Positions 21,940 through 33,731 of a DNA stretch of 64,000 bases are shown here, one piece after another. Both the position numbers and the translations under genes were made by a program. The notes under the pieces were generated by a model. The model was not told where the DNA came from, did no database searches, and was given only the letters and a program-made list of their open reading frames with translations. Every line of letters begins with the position of its first letter. Position 1 is the stretch's first letter. The stretch comes from Bullera alba (lineage: Eukaryota; Basidiomycota; Tremellomycetes; Tremellales; Bulleraceae): NCBI GenBank assembly GCA_001600095.1, contig BCIX01000001.1, positions 7,651,198 to 7,715,197 on the forward strand, in the 5' to 3' direction.

Positions 21940-24900
21940 CTAAGCGTGTTCCGTCTCGAGATGTAACCCCCCGATATGATAGTTTTCGCCAAGAAGCCTA
22001 CGTGGTCTCATGAGAACATGCTCCTCGGCGGTCCAAGAATACTCACGTCTTGCAGATAACGATCATGCGATCGAGACGAGCCACCATGGAGAACGTGGTG
22101 GAGATTGCCACCGCGTACCTCATGTATTCGATGGACTCCAAGACTGCATCAATCAGTAGAGAGCAACGGGAACTCGCCTAGTACACTCACCATCCACTGT
22201 CACTACGGATGGCAAATCGTGATGATGCTCGCTGTGATCGTGAGGCAAATCCCAACCACGTATCTTTCCCATCCGCTATGAGAGTTCAGCTTCATACAAC
22301 AGATTCACTTACGAATCGGGCCACCAGTGGGCTGGGAGTGATTTGCGGAAGGGCTGTTCCCGTCCGCAAGGCGGTGGAGCACATTGTGATCACGGCGAGA
22401 AGGTCGCCCAGGAAAACAGGATCTGACAGTCTGGTACGCTCGAGAACGGCTCTGCGCCACGGCTTGTCGAGCCCAACGAGAACGTGGTTCAACTGCGACA
22501 ACAGCGACAGCAGGTCTTGCAGTGCTTCCAGCAGGGCCTGTCCAGTCAGCGCCCACAACTGATCTTCGGTCACGAGGCTTACTCGGTATCGCTCCTCAGG
22601 CCATCTACCGCGCAAAGAATACTCATAGGTTGCGTTTGTATGCCGTATGCCCAGCTGTAGAGCTGATCAATTCGACGCTTACAAATGGGTTACGCACCTT
22701 TTTCAGCTTGCTGCGCCAGGTGAGTAGATCATATCGCAGATCGTCACTATCCTCCATTGTGTCGTGAGGATCGTTCGCCAAAGTGATGATTTCACAAAGC
22801 AGTGTGCCAGAGACGGCAATCACTCTCGCATAGGAGTAACGAATGGCTCTCTTACTGGAGAAAGCCGGAGGGACTGTGCGAATGGTTAGCGCAAGGGCTA
22901 CCAACGACTTTCATAGTCATACCGTAGGAGAAAATCCAGGCGGCGGTAATGCCGATAAGAACGCATACAACTCGACGCCATGCCACGTCGAAGCCCCATG
23001 TTGCGTTGGTGAGCTGCCCAATGGTACCGTTGAGATAGGACTGCGCGATGGTCATTCCTGCTCGTTCACGTCGTCATCGACCTACGTAGCCTGTCAGAAT
23101 GTTAGCGCAGTCACAACGGCCTCGTGGACTTTCGCACCTATGACCAAGCCAAACGTCACCGGAGTCATTACAGCCGTAAGAACGGGACCGGGGAAGTGTA
23201 TCCGGAAGAAAGCTGCGGCCGGAAAAGTCACAGCGCAGATGGCAGCCAGGCCGTACTGATAACACTGTCAGGGGGTTTCATAAACAGCGCTGGACTTACA
23301 GCATTGCCTTGACCCGAGCCACTTCCAATATACCTAACCCTGCTCAGCGCGCAAGCAAGCGGAATATCTTCCACACTCACCAAACGATCATACCGCACAA
23401 GGCCCCAGCTAAAGAAGCGACACATCGGCCAATCCAGGCAGATGTTGTATCTCCCTGCGAGGGTTAGGTGACTTATGGGCGTCTACCGGGGGCTGACTTA
23501 CGGAGTACACTGCAAGAGCTGCCTCATTAGCTTCAGGCGAAGGAAGTTACTCACTGAGCTGAGCCCTGATGAACTGCTGTCAGTTACATTCTTGGGAGCG
23601 TCATTCCTGGTGATCTTACATGATGGCGACCCAGATTCCCCTGTTATAATAGTAGAATGCCGCCGACGAGCTTGTAGCAGTCTCAGCTATCATCTTGAGC
23701 GAAGGCGGAGGGACTCACGCAATGAATTGCGGTAGAGTTGTCAGGGTGGTTAATACCCCGGCTTTGACCGCGTACATAAAGCTTCGAGTCCGTAAGAGAT
23801 TAGGGAAACTGGCCAGTCGAGCTAATCCGTTCAACCACCATCGGTCAAACGGCGCGTACTCCGGATTCCTTTGATCTGCTTCGCCCAAATCGCCTTCCAT
23901 CTCGTCATGCGAGAAACCAGCTGATTCGTAGTCAGGATCCGCTCGGTCATGAACGGCACATACCATCTTCAGCGTCCGCGTCATCAGGAGGAGAATGATC
24001 CTTGTTGTTAAATCGACGCAGATGAGTCAGAAGATCGGAAGCCCGCGGTGTCCATAGCCGTCGCGATTGGCGTTCTCTTTCAAGCGCCGCAAGCCTTTGT
24101 AGCAAGCACTCCAGCGCTTCGGCAAATTCCATCTGTCAGTCAGCACGTGTGACCGTCCACGATTCGTCTTACGAAATGATATTGGGCGACAAAACTCTGG
24201 TAAAGCCCTCGATGACGGGGCTAATTGACATCATCAGCGTAGCTCTGGTCATGTGGAGGGCTTCATCATCTAACCTTGGTCTTATAGTTGTCCGATGCTG
24301 GATTTGTTGGGTCGAATATATGCCTGTAGGGCTTGATGACATCAAGCCTATCCCTCTGGTAGCTCTTTATAGCTTGCTGAAGGGCATTTAGGGAGGCCTC
24401 CAAGTCGACTGCCTGATCCGGTGGTGTCACGCTTCGGCGGCGGTTGGCGTTGATCAACCACCTATTCGAAGTCTCTAATGCCTCCCGGCAGACTCGAACG
24501 AGGGGCAGACTGGTCGACGCCAGAAGCTGTAGTTGTTCCACGACATGGCTTGTGTCACTGGACCAGCGTTAACAGATAACCACATGTACACCAGGAGGAC
24601 TTACTCGTTGAAAATGCGCTCAATGTCCATATACCGCTGGCTTTCATATACACCCACAGGTTGCTGCGTTTTTCGAAGATGGTCCAGCAGCGATAAATGG
24701 CTGCCACGATGGGCATGATCCAGGGGATGCTGGAAGGACCCGAACCGATGAAAGACCCCCGGCACATGCAGCTTTCGGGCATTTCGGTGGTTATCTTCGT
24801 TATTTTGAGGATGAAGGTCGGAATGCTGGTCCTCAGCATCGAGAGAGATAGAATTCCTCGGCGAGCTTCGACGAGTCGCAGGGTGGCTGTCTGTAGCGTG

Positions 24901-26444
24901 GCGGACGGAGTAAGCAGTCGAATCGAGGTGCTGACTCCGAGCGTTGGTGACGATCACGTCGAAAAAGAAAGCCAATCCACCAGAACGAGCTTGAACTATG
25001 ACGAGAAGATCGAGTATGCCGCGTAGATCACGACCCGAGAGCCTGCCATAGCTGACATCCACTTTGAGGTATCGTTGCTGCGCGCGAAGTGGCACAACTC
25101 CATCCAAGCTCTTCAACATTTCTAGACGTACCTCGCGACTTCTAGAAGCGAAAGCTTCCAGTCGTTTGCCGTCCTCTTCTGCTGTATGATCATCCGCTGC
25201 GTCGCTGTTGTCAGCGAACAGTGTCTCGACTGAGCCTAGAGCTTCGGATAGCGGTACAAGGACACCACCGAGCTTGCTCTGGAAAGAGTGGGCAACCGAT
25301 TCCGGGAAAATGACGATCGAGCACACCGTGGCGATTCCACCCTGCACAGCCATAGGAATGAAGAACAGTTTGCCGGCGGTATACAAGGGATATGGATACA
25401 ATGCGGCCGTCGTAAGGCCCTGCACGACGTCAGATGGGCTCGGCCAGCGTGATGACAGTCCTTAACACCACTCACTATATCCAAGAGGATGCAAGAGAGG
25501 ACAAGCGGGAAAGTTGCCGGACTTGGCTGGGTACGCATCTTGTACCAAAGCTAAAGAAGACCACCAACAGATATCAGGGAGGGAGATCCGGCAAAACAGG
25601 AGATGAGCTTACCAAAGCGCCAGTCCCGACCGCCAAGAATACAGAACAAACGACAGCTGAATTGACCTCGAGATATGTAGCCTCGTATATCTTGGAAGTT
25701 TCAGCACGGGCGTCAAAGCGTCTCACCTACGAGTCTGAGATTATATTGTGACGGGCTACTGTCCCGCAGATACGCCCTGCAACACTATTTCAGTAAGGAC
25801 ATATTACGACCGAGGGCAAGATCCCACCATTGTGCCTCCGCGGCCGCCAGCTTTGCGGCATCTACGGGTGAACGAACTTTCCCAGCGATGAAGACGCCGA
25901 GAGAGAGCTGATGTCAGTCACTATGATATTTGAGACACGCACCCATGCCCACGCCAGGCCGTTGAAAAAGTATAGGTTCAAGAAGACCTCGGTATTCTGT
26001 ACGACGGGCTGGTAAGGTGGTATCATGAAAGCAACGACCAAAACGAAGACTGCCGATAATCAGCGGATCCGATTCCTCGCACTCACAAGCTGCTTGTCCG
26101 AGAGCTCTTTCCGTGGGATGGATGAGCTGCAAGAGAAGTCCTATCCATGCCTGGCAAAACTCAGCTCGGCTGCGACCCATAATGAGTCGATCATCACGCA
26201 CCGCAACAGCCGATCTGACCACCGGGCGAAGGTGCGGCCATGTCAGTCTGGGTTTGATCCAGGAGACCCATCGATGATGTGTCCATCTATCGACAAATGC
26301 GTAGCGTTTGGCGGGTCCGTCGCTACTGCCAGCTTTGTGGATGGCAGTCCTCGTTCTCGAAGAATCGAAGCCATCGCTGTCAGAGCTTACTGAGGCCGGG
26401 AGGCTTGGACTCTCGTGACCATCATCCAGCCTTGACGGGGACAT
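21940..26444 (-). CDS. ArAE-family (BRE4-like) multi-pass membrane transporter
   Basis: About 25 exons from ATG 26444 to stop 21940, giving 1131 residues. The family combines a six-helix ER-transporter N-domain with an aromatic-acid-exporter C-domain; yeast BRE4 (brefeldin A sensitivity) is the namesake. Seen: LRPVVRSAVAAWIGLLLQ, RALGQAAFFVLVVAFMIPPYQP, GLTTAALYPYPLYTAGKLFF, VFPES-like CSIVIFPES, then the second half with YYYNRGIWVAIMAQLMYSGDTTSAWIGR, YIGSGSGQGNAYGLA and GFDVAWRR. Larger exons: 26444-26202, 25419-24605, 24557-24275, 24132-23964, 23920-23719, 22873-22698, 22654-22313. Conserved blocks join only through micro-exons of 11 nt (23565-23555), 8 nt (23509-23502) and 5 nt (23090-23086). 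An in-frame ATG at 26522 would add 26 residues. Confidence 0.78.
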
Positions 26445-26978
26445 GGGCACCGCGAGGCCGAGCGCGACCGAGAGCAGCTGAATTAGCGATAGGTGTCGAG
26501 TCAATATGCCCGCTGTTTGCAAGCTGTTTGGTAACTAGATCTCGATCAGCCAAAACCAAAAAATCGGCGGTGACCGTCAAGCGTCCGAGCGTCATCGGAT
26601 GCAAACTGGAACCAAACAGACGAGCCAGCGGCCCAGCGCTGTGATTGACTGAGATCTATAACAGAAACTACGGCCTACAGGCTCCTACAGGCGGTCGAGG
26701 ATCTCTAGGACTTGCAATCGGTGGCCAGCTGAAGGGTGCCCAAGATTCGACGCTTGAGACCTCCTGAGACTTCACCTCTGTAGCTTGTAGAGCTAGTTAG
26801 AGTAGTAGCCGACTTTGTACCGACTCGACGCTGAGACGCTAATCGATGCTTGGCTGCAATATGGTTACGTAATGTCCTGTCTAGGTTTTATGATGAGCGT
26901 CCTCTGTCGCTTGACGACTTCGCAACAACTCCGCAACGAACCCGAAGAGCCTTGGTGTGAGCAACGTCGCAAAAAGGT
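26445..26978. promoter_or_regulatory. Shared divergent promoter, BRE4-like / JJJ1
   Basis: 534 bp between divergent starts. Short frames here have no splice or family support. Confidence 0.5.
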
Positions 26979-29900
26979 ATGGGCAGCGATCAGTCCAGGT
27001 CCTCCCGGGATAGTCCCGATGACCAGGTCGCGCGTCCACCAAACTATTACGAACTCCTCCAGGTTTCAGAGGACGCGACTGGAGATGAAATCAAGGTGGG
27101 TAATGGCCAAGCGGAGGCCGGACCCATTCTGACTTGCTTGATAGAAATCGTATAGAAGGCTCGCTGTGAGTAGTACTGCCGTACAGTGTTATCATCACCT
27201 GCAAACGACTTATCATGGCCTTAGTTATTGAATCATCCTGACAAGAATCCAGATAATGTCGAGGATGCTACCAAACTCTTCGCCGATCTTCAACAAGCCT
27301 ACGAAGTAAGGAACCAATCCAGGCATTGGCAAGGGGATGCTAATTATATCTTTGTCAGATCCTGAGCGACCCAAATGTAGGCTCTCACGCTCTGCGGTCT
27401 TCCAATTTGATGGTGCTGACCAGCTGGACAGGAAAGAGCTTTTTATGACTCGCACCGGAACGCCCCCATAGCCACGACAGATGACGACTTGTATGATCAT
27501 GTCCGATCGGGATATCGGGACGACGAGGAATCCAAAGCCAAATTGGGAAAGCGACGTCCTGGTGACCCCGGCGTCCGTCTCGAGCAGCTTATGCGATTCT
27601 TTGACCCCAAGCTGGCGAGACGTATGGACGATACGAACCAGGTGGGTCGGCGAAGATCTAGAGTACACGATGCTAACCCACCTTGCAGGGCTTCTACTCC
27701 GTGTATAGATCCCTATTCGCTCTTCTTGCATCAGACGAGACACTGCATACGCCGCCAGGACAGGCCAGTGTGAGATACCCCACCTTTGGAGACTCGGCCA
27801 CCATGTACGCCCCATCTACGGGCATATCCAGGAGCGACCGGGACAGCCAAGCCTGGGCACGAGACTTTTACGTGGCCTGGTCAGAGTTCACCACGGAGAA
27901 GAAATTTGAATGGGTCGTCAAGTTTGACGTTGAGCGTGGAGAGGATCGCGGTATGCGACGTTTAATGGAGAAAGAAAACAAGAAGATCCGAGACGAGTAC
28001 CGCAAAGAGTACACCAGTACAGTGAGAGTAAGTTTTACAACAGCGTAATCCTAGATGGAATATACTTACACCACCTTAGCAATTGGTTTTATTCATACAG
28101 CACCGAGATCCTCGTTACAAGGCGTATCAAGCAGAAGCCAAGATCAAAGCCAAAGCGGACCGAGCCTTGGAACGCGATCGACAGACCTCGAAACTCGCTG
28201 CGAAGGAATTAGCCGAGAGACAGGCCCGGGAGCATGCTATGGCCGCCTCCAAGTACAACGAGCAAGACTGGCAGCGGTTCGGGGTCGAGGATTCGGACGA
28301 GTCAGGAGACGAGTCTCATGTTCCGCAGGACGGCGAAGCTTTCGAATGCGTCGCCTGCTCCAAGACCTTCCTGAGCGAAGCGAGCTGGGCCAATCACGAA
28401 CGGAGCAAGAAGCACAAGCAAGCGACTTGGCGGTGAGTCACGACTTCATGCTCCGGCTAAAGCCTTTTAGGTTGCGCAAGGAAATGGAATTGGAAGATAG
28501 AGAACTAGATCTGAGTGTCCCACCGCAAAGCGAACCGGCTCTAGACCGTCAAGATTCAGATTTAGACCCAGATTTGGACCAACACTCATCACGCTCGAGT
28601 TCTCCCAGCCAACCTGCGGAGCCGAATGGGCAAATAACCCCTTCGACGTCCGACAATTCCCACGTGCCGAGTGCGGATTTCCAAGAAGATGAGCCGCCAA
28701 AGACATCAGAGCCGTTTACTAAGTGAGATCGCAGAGTTCTGCCCGAGATGTTTGCTGAAACTGTTCTGCTAGCCAATCCGAGTCCATGGAGACCGTGACC
28801 TCGAGCCAGATCATGCACGATGAGCAACGACAATCCGCACAAAAGTCCGCCGAGGTTTCTAAGAGCACCGGTGCGCCAACGAAACGCGAAAAGCGTCGTC
28901 AAAGGGAATCGAATCGGGCAACCCAGAAGATGACCGATCCGAAGGTGACGGAGAAGGCTATGCCGGTGCCCTTGAGCGGAAAGCAAGAGAAGAAATCGCC
29001 TATGCCGGTGAATAAGTCCAAGAAGAAAGGAGATCGAACGCCATCAACTCTGCCACCACCACTAGACGTTGAAGAGTTGTCGGGCGAACTACGAGAAAAG
29101 GGCGAGAAACTAAGGACTCGGTGGGACGCTGAATGGAGGAGTGAGTCACCGCACAGAACGCCGCTAATGCCAGGTCTCATGGAGAAGTTACACACTCAGC
29201 TCGGTCCAGGACGGTTGACCATTATATGCTTGGGCTTGGGCCACGTTGGTCGCGACCGCACTGCTCAGATTCAGCTGGTTCTGATGTTGGAGTTGGCAAG
29301 GGAACTCGAGGTACGCACATCTCCTCCAATGCGGCTCGTACTGATTGACCCTTAGCCTCATCGGATGCTCGCATATGATCCAGTCTGGACCGACGATGAC
29401 AAAGCTATCCTCACCAAGAGTGGGATAGAGATCGAAACGACGAATCTAGTCAGTCCACTCTGCCAATGTCAAGCCTTAGCTGACAACGATAAATCAGTCC
29501 GGCAAGTACCATCTCGATCCCAATCAGTCGTACTTGATGTACCTGCCCCATTGCCCAAAAGCTCTTTACGCTAGTCTGCTCCAACATAATTTCGGACCAG
29601 ACCTAGGGCGTCCTGGACGTCTGCTGCTGGGAAACGATCTAAGCCAATATGTGCTAGACGTTCAGGCACCTAGTGCTGCGACAACCGATGCCGATGGGTT
29701 TGCGAAAACCAAGAAGAAACGGCGAGGGAAGGTCACTCCTGGCGGTCGGCCAAAAGACGGTGTACTCGAGAGGCTGGGTGAGTGAAGCTGCGATTCAAAA
29801 GAGAGGGGCGCTGATATTCATATAGTGCCTCACTTCGAGAATCTTCAGCTGTCCTCACTCCCCGATACGCATCTGCCAGGATTTGCCCGAGCGTTCTTGA

Positions 29901-30004
29901 GCATGAGCTTCCAGTGGCTTTCGCCATCGGCGGAAAAGCTCGTCGACTGGGAATCACCTCTACCCGATGTAGAATGGCCGGACGATGGTGAGCTGGTGCC
30001 TTGA
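26979..30004 (+). CDS. JJJ1: J-domain protein Jjj1 with fused SRR1 domain
   Basis: Twelve exons: 26979-27095, 27145-27165, 27225-27305, 27359-27376, 27432-27641, 27689-28027, 28080-28432, 28471-28722, 28773-29310, 29356-29448, 29498-29777, 29826-30004; 826 residues. Jjj1 is the Hsp70 co-chaperone that recycles factors from cytosolic pre-60S ribosomes. Seen: a J domain ([20 protein letters not shown]), the Jjj1 middle region with [25 protein letters not shown], a charged helix and one C2H2 finger ([23 protein letters not shown]). The usual second finger is missing. After a Lys-rich stretch the frame enters an SRR1 domain ([38 protein letters not shown]). The join is intron 28723-28772; without it the J part ends TK-stop. 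The last intron is also uncertain: a donor at 29987 could replace the final VP-stop. Confidence 0.8.
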
Positions 30005-31132
30005 CAAGCTCATCCTCGCTGGTGCTGCAGGAACATCACGCTGCGTGAGACGAATCGCTGTCTCACAGAGGCAGGCGGTATCTTATGCGGCAAGGGGCAC
30101 GGCGTGTGCCCGTAGTACGCTGAAGCTGTCGCCCCGCCGTATGTGGCCCACAAATGCATCCACAATCTATTGTTGTACCGTACAAGTATTAGTATGAGTC
30201 ACGTCAAATGCACCTATTGCTTCGTGCGGCGCATGCTACGAGCAGGAGTGGTACAAGCACAGGGTCTTGCACTGATACGACCTGTGTGAGAACCGGATCC
30301 AGGACAGAGTACAGACCAAGTACAGACTGACTTAGTTCATCGCATCGTTCTCCTGCAGTCAGAGATGGGCTTGCAGGCTTTCAGCCGCATTCAAAGCTGC
30401 TGGCCTGGGCTTACCAAGGCTATCGTACGAGGAGATGCCACGTGCTTCAAAGTTGCTCCGGGGGTTGAGAGCCATTGTGACGAAGTAAAAGTTGACTGAT
30501 CCGACCTACCACTCGAATTAAACCTCCTCCACCGCACCTTCGCAAGGGTTGAGGAGGCATTTGAGGGAGAATGACGCTTCGACCAAACTTCGAATCAAGT
30601 CCACCTCCATCCCATCTCGTGTATCGCCATACTTCAGCCGCATACATCACAAACAGCTCACACACAAGACCACACATTCGCTCCCGCTTCCGATCTAGAA
30701 TACCGACAACGATCACCTCGATTGTCTATCCAGATTTGAAACTCGAAAGTCGACACTCCAGTGACTCAACCCTTGGATTTATCGTTGATGCCCTCGACAC
30801 ACCGCTTGGACGACCTCGCAGCTCGCCCTCGGCCTCCATCACTTACTCCACCAGATCATAGTCCAGAGTTCGAAGATCTGCACACCGGCCCACCCCCTCG
30901 GGCTTCGTTGCCTATATCATCGAGACGATTAGTTCACCACTCCACACAGCCCAACGCTCTCCGCTGTTAAATCTCGCATCACCGGGCACCACAGCGCTCT
31001 AGCCTCCCTGTTGGCTGTCTCAACCTGGTCGATATACTGTCACCGCAGTTACTCTGTCCCTGCGGTCTGACGTAGCGTCGGCTTGGAGTACTGTCAGCAC
31101 GGCTTGGGCTAGCAACCAGGGCAGGTCACTTT
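30005..31132. other. 1.1 kb region left of the transposon island
   Basis: No supported gene. 30540-31130 is CT-rich on the + strand, with short Ser/Pro/Arg-rich frames ending at 30861 and 30970. It is probably the leader or remnant LTR of the copia relic that follows. No tRNA was recognised. Confidence 0.4.
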
Positions 31133-31810
31133 ATGCGGCTTGTACGCCCTCGAGTCCATTTCGTTGCGATGACCAACAAGGGATCATCCCTGTACGACCT
31201 GCCTCGGCTGGAGGGTGCCAGTAATTATATCCAGTGGGCAAGGACAATCGTCAATCACTTGAGATTCCAGAACCTTGACGACTACCTCCGACCGTCTGCT
31301 GAGTCTCTCACAGACCCTACCGACCTTCGGAAAAGCAAGCAATGTGCGGGCATACTCGAACGCTCCATTGAGTATCACGTCCTTGAGACCATACCCTCCT
31401 CCATCTACGACAGCGACCCCCTCTCCGACAGACAACCCCGTCCGGATCTCATTTGGTCACATTTGCGGACAAAATACACCTCTTTCTCGGCCCAACAACG
31501 ACTCGGCATGATGCAGACCCTTGTCAACTTCAGGTGTCCTGAGGACGAGGATCCACGCCCCCACATCTTGAAACTCATCTCGGTGCATCAGCAGCTTGTG
31601 CAAGGGGGCGAGAGGCTATCGGACCAACTTCTTGCTAGAGTGCTTCTATCCTCGCTCCCACCATCTTATGAGTTCGAGATTCGCTTGCTGGCAGCAACAC
31701 ACCAAGATAGCCTCACCGTCGGTATGGTTGTATCAGCAGCTGGTGACGAGTGGACTCGACGTACCAGGCAGGCTTCTCCCAACACAGTCAACTCGAATTT
31801 GGTCAGATGA
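31133..31810 (+). mobile_element. Copia-type retrotransposon gag relic
   Basis: A 225-codon frame matching the gag (UBN2-type) of Ty1/copia elements: YDLPRLEGASNYIQWARTIV, then PDLIWSHLRTKYTSFSAQQRLGMMQTLVNFRC and LARVLLSSLPPSYEFE. Residue 13 is a second Met and the likelier start (31169). The frame stops at 31810, before any CCHC knuckle or protease. A related gag copy lies in inverse orientation at 39601-40260. It is a 5' fragment of a dead element. Confidence 0.8.
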
Positions 31811-32404
31811 GTGACTGGTCAGCGCGGAAAGGAGACAATATGAAAGGAGGGAGAGCGCGCAAGGAGGAGCTTGAAGAGATATACAGCGTTTATCAACAGG
31901 TAAAGGCACACCCACTGCCAACTGTACAGTCCGCAACATAATCCAGGATCTACTCAAGGAGGCCAGGAGGGAGAACAGGAAGGCCAAGCTCAGGCAAACA
32001 AGACTAGATCTCGGAACCAAATTGCGGACAATGAGATTAATGCATCATCCTCCGTTGACAGTGACATACTCTCTGAATCAGCATCACACAAGTCCAAGCA
32101 AGAACTCAACGCCGCTTTTGAGTGTTGGCGGTCCTGTCAGCTACTTCCTGACTAGTGACTGAGCTAAACGCCGGCTGTTCATCTCACAGCAGCATGGTCT
32201 CAGATTGCTGTGTTTGACAAGCTGAACATGTTTGACTGCCACCCAGCAAGGATTTGCTCTTTCTTCTGGGTGCATAGGACCATTTATTGGACCAATCAAC
32301 ACAGAGAGCTAGAGGCTGCCTGCAATTTATCTACCACAAATTGGCCCTGGTACTGCTGCGAATTCTCTTCCTGATTTTGCACACCTCATCTCTATCCTAG
32401 ACTC

Positions 32405-32669
32405 TTGCTACATGACCGATTGGTCAGTCAGAGTAGTGATTCAATGCTGCCAAACATGTCCTGCGCTATATTCACAGCAATCAAATGCATGCCTTTTTTT
32501 CAACACCAAGTTTGGGAAGCAAATCATGGTAGGCTATGTGGATGCGGATTGGCTGGGCAACACGCACACCAGACAATCAGCCACTGCCGATGTCTTCAAG
32601 GTCTGCGGCAGTGATGTGGCATGGCAATCTCAACTTCAATCCAGCATAGCGGAATTTGAGCGGAATTGA
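32405..32669 (+). mobile_element. Copia RNase H fragment
   Basis: The frame holds VGYVDADWLGNTHTRQSATADVFKV, then VAWQSQLQSSIAEFE. This is the start of the copia RNase H domain (GYxDADWAGD..TRxSTSGYxF...SWxSKxQ). It lies 600 bp after the + strand gag fragment with integrase and RT missing, so the copia copy suffered a large internal deletion or is two fragments. The lost Ser/Gly and the early stop show it is dead. Confidence 0.72.
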
Positions 32670-33466
32670 CTTGCACGGCCAGCGGGCTTAGCTTCAATGC
32701 GGTCTCTGGCTTTGGAACCTGGGTACTTTTGGAGTTGGGCACGGGCAAAACTTCATCCCTCTTGATTGTCTGCCAGTATCATATTCTGTTGCAGACTTGA
32801 GTCCTTTTACAGATGCTGCAGGTCTCTACATGGCAGTAAATGTACTTCTTCATGCCAGGCCCACTAAAAGTGTTGTTGTACTAGCTGCCGGGTGTTATAC
32901 AATAATCATGGTGTCCAGCAGTGATATGATTGGGAGTGTATTGAGTGATAAACAGTCAAAAGCCTTTGCTATCTGCTGGAACAAATTAGCCAGAGCTAGC
33001 TGTGTTGGCTGGTCCATCTTTGTATAAGTGAAGATTGACTATGGGAGTGGCTCATCCTGCTCATGCAACAGATTTGTTGCCCCCATGACCACTTCCATGC
33101 CTTCTAGCAGCAAAAGATTGATGGTCAAAGTGATGTACAAGCCCATCGCAATATACTGATCTTCTTTGATTAGTGGACAAAAGTTCTGCGCATTGACCTT
33201 GGCGTTGACCAAGGTGCCATGGCCAAGACAATCATTGGAGCGTTACAGTGAGTGAACTGGGCTCAGTACTTTGTACTCCTGGGCAATATCTGATAACAAA
33301 GTTGAAGTCTGCCAGGAGTTCAGACTAACAGGCTTGTCAACAGTTGAGCTGTTTGGAAGTAGTGACATACTCCAAGGTTCAGTGGTTCGGTTGGTATAGA
33401 CTGCTGTCTGGGAACATGCTCCTCTGAGGCCGCTTCAAGGTAACATCTCCACTCTTTGAGACAAGC
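32670..33466. other. Decayed transposon sequence
   Basis: About 800 bp of base composition unlike the gene-rich flanks, with no recognisable domain. Likely the tail of the copia relic or an older insertion. Confidence 0.4.
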
Positions 33467-33731
33467 TGTCACAACCCGTACCCTAGAAAGCCCCAATTGT
33501 TGATGACAGGTGGACAACAACAATTGTGACTAACAAGCTTGAATAGTATCAGAAGGATGCTATCCCTTGACTGGCAAAGCTTGGTCAAGAATGTGCTGAA
33601 TGACTCAGAGAGCTTGGTGGGATCTGGAGAGCAAGCAAAGTCAAGCGGGCTTTGAGAGAGTAACAATTTGACAAATTGATCCTTGGGAGAAGGGATCAGA
33701 CATGCTACAAAACTAGCTACTTATATAGACA
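33467..33731 (-). repeat. LTR copy A (3' LTR of the gypsy relic)
   Basis: On the minus strand it starts TGTCTATATAAGTAGC and ends GGTTGTGACA, the expected TG...CA. It shares the block AGCAAGCAAAGTCAAG (plus strand, ~33622) and the GACAAATTGATCCTTGG block (~33670) with copies B and D. Confidence 0.7.

Noticed and set aside
25759..25800. A 24-nt intron in the BRE4-like gene
   Set aside because: Shorter than any credible intron here; the 42-nt alternative with acceptor at 25759 also keeps the frame.
28724..28800. Separate JJJ1 and SRR1 genes split by a 59-bp spacer
   Set aside because: The spacer is a well-formed intron and is too short for a terminator plus promoter; kept as the stated alternative rather than the main call.
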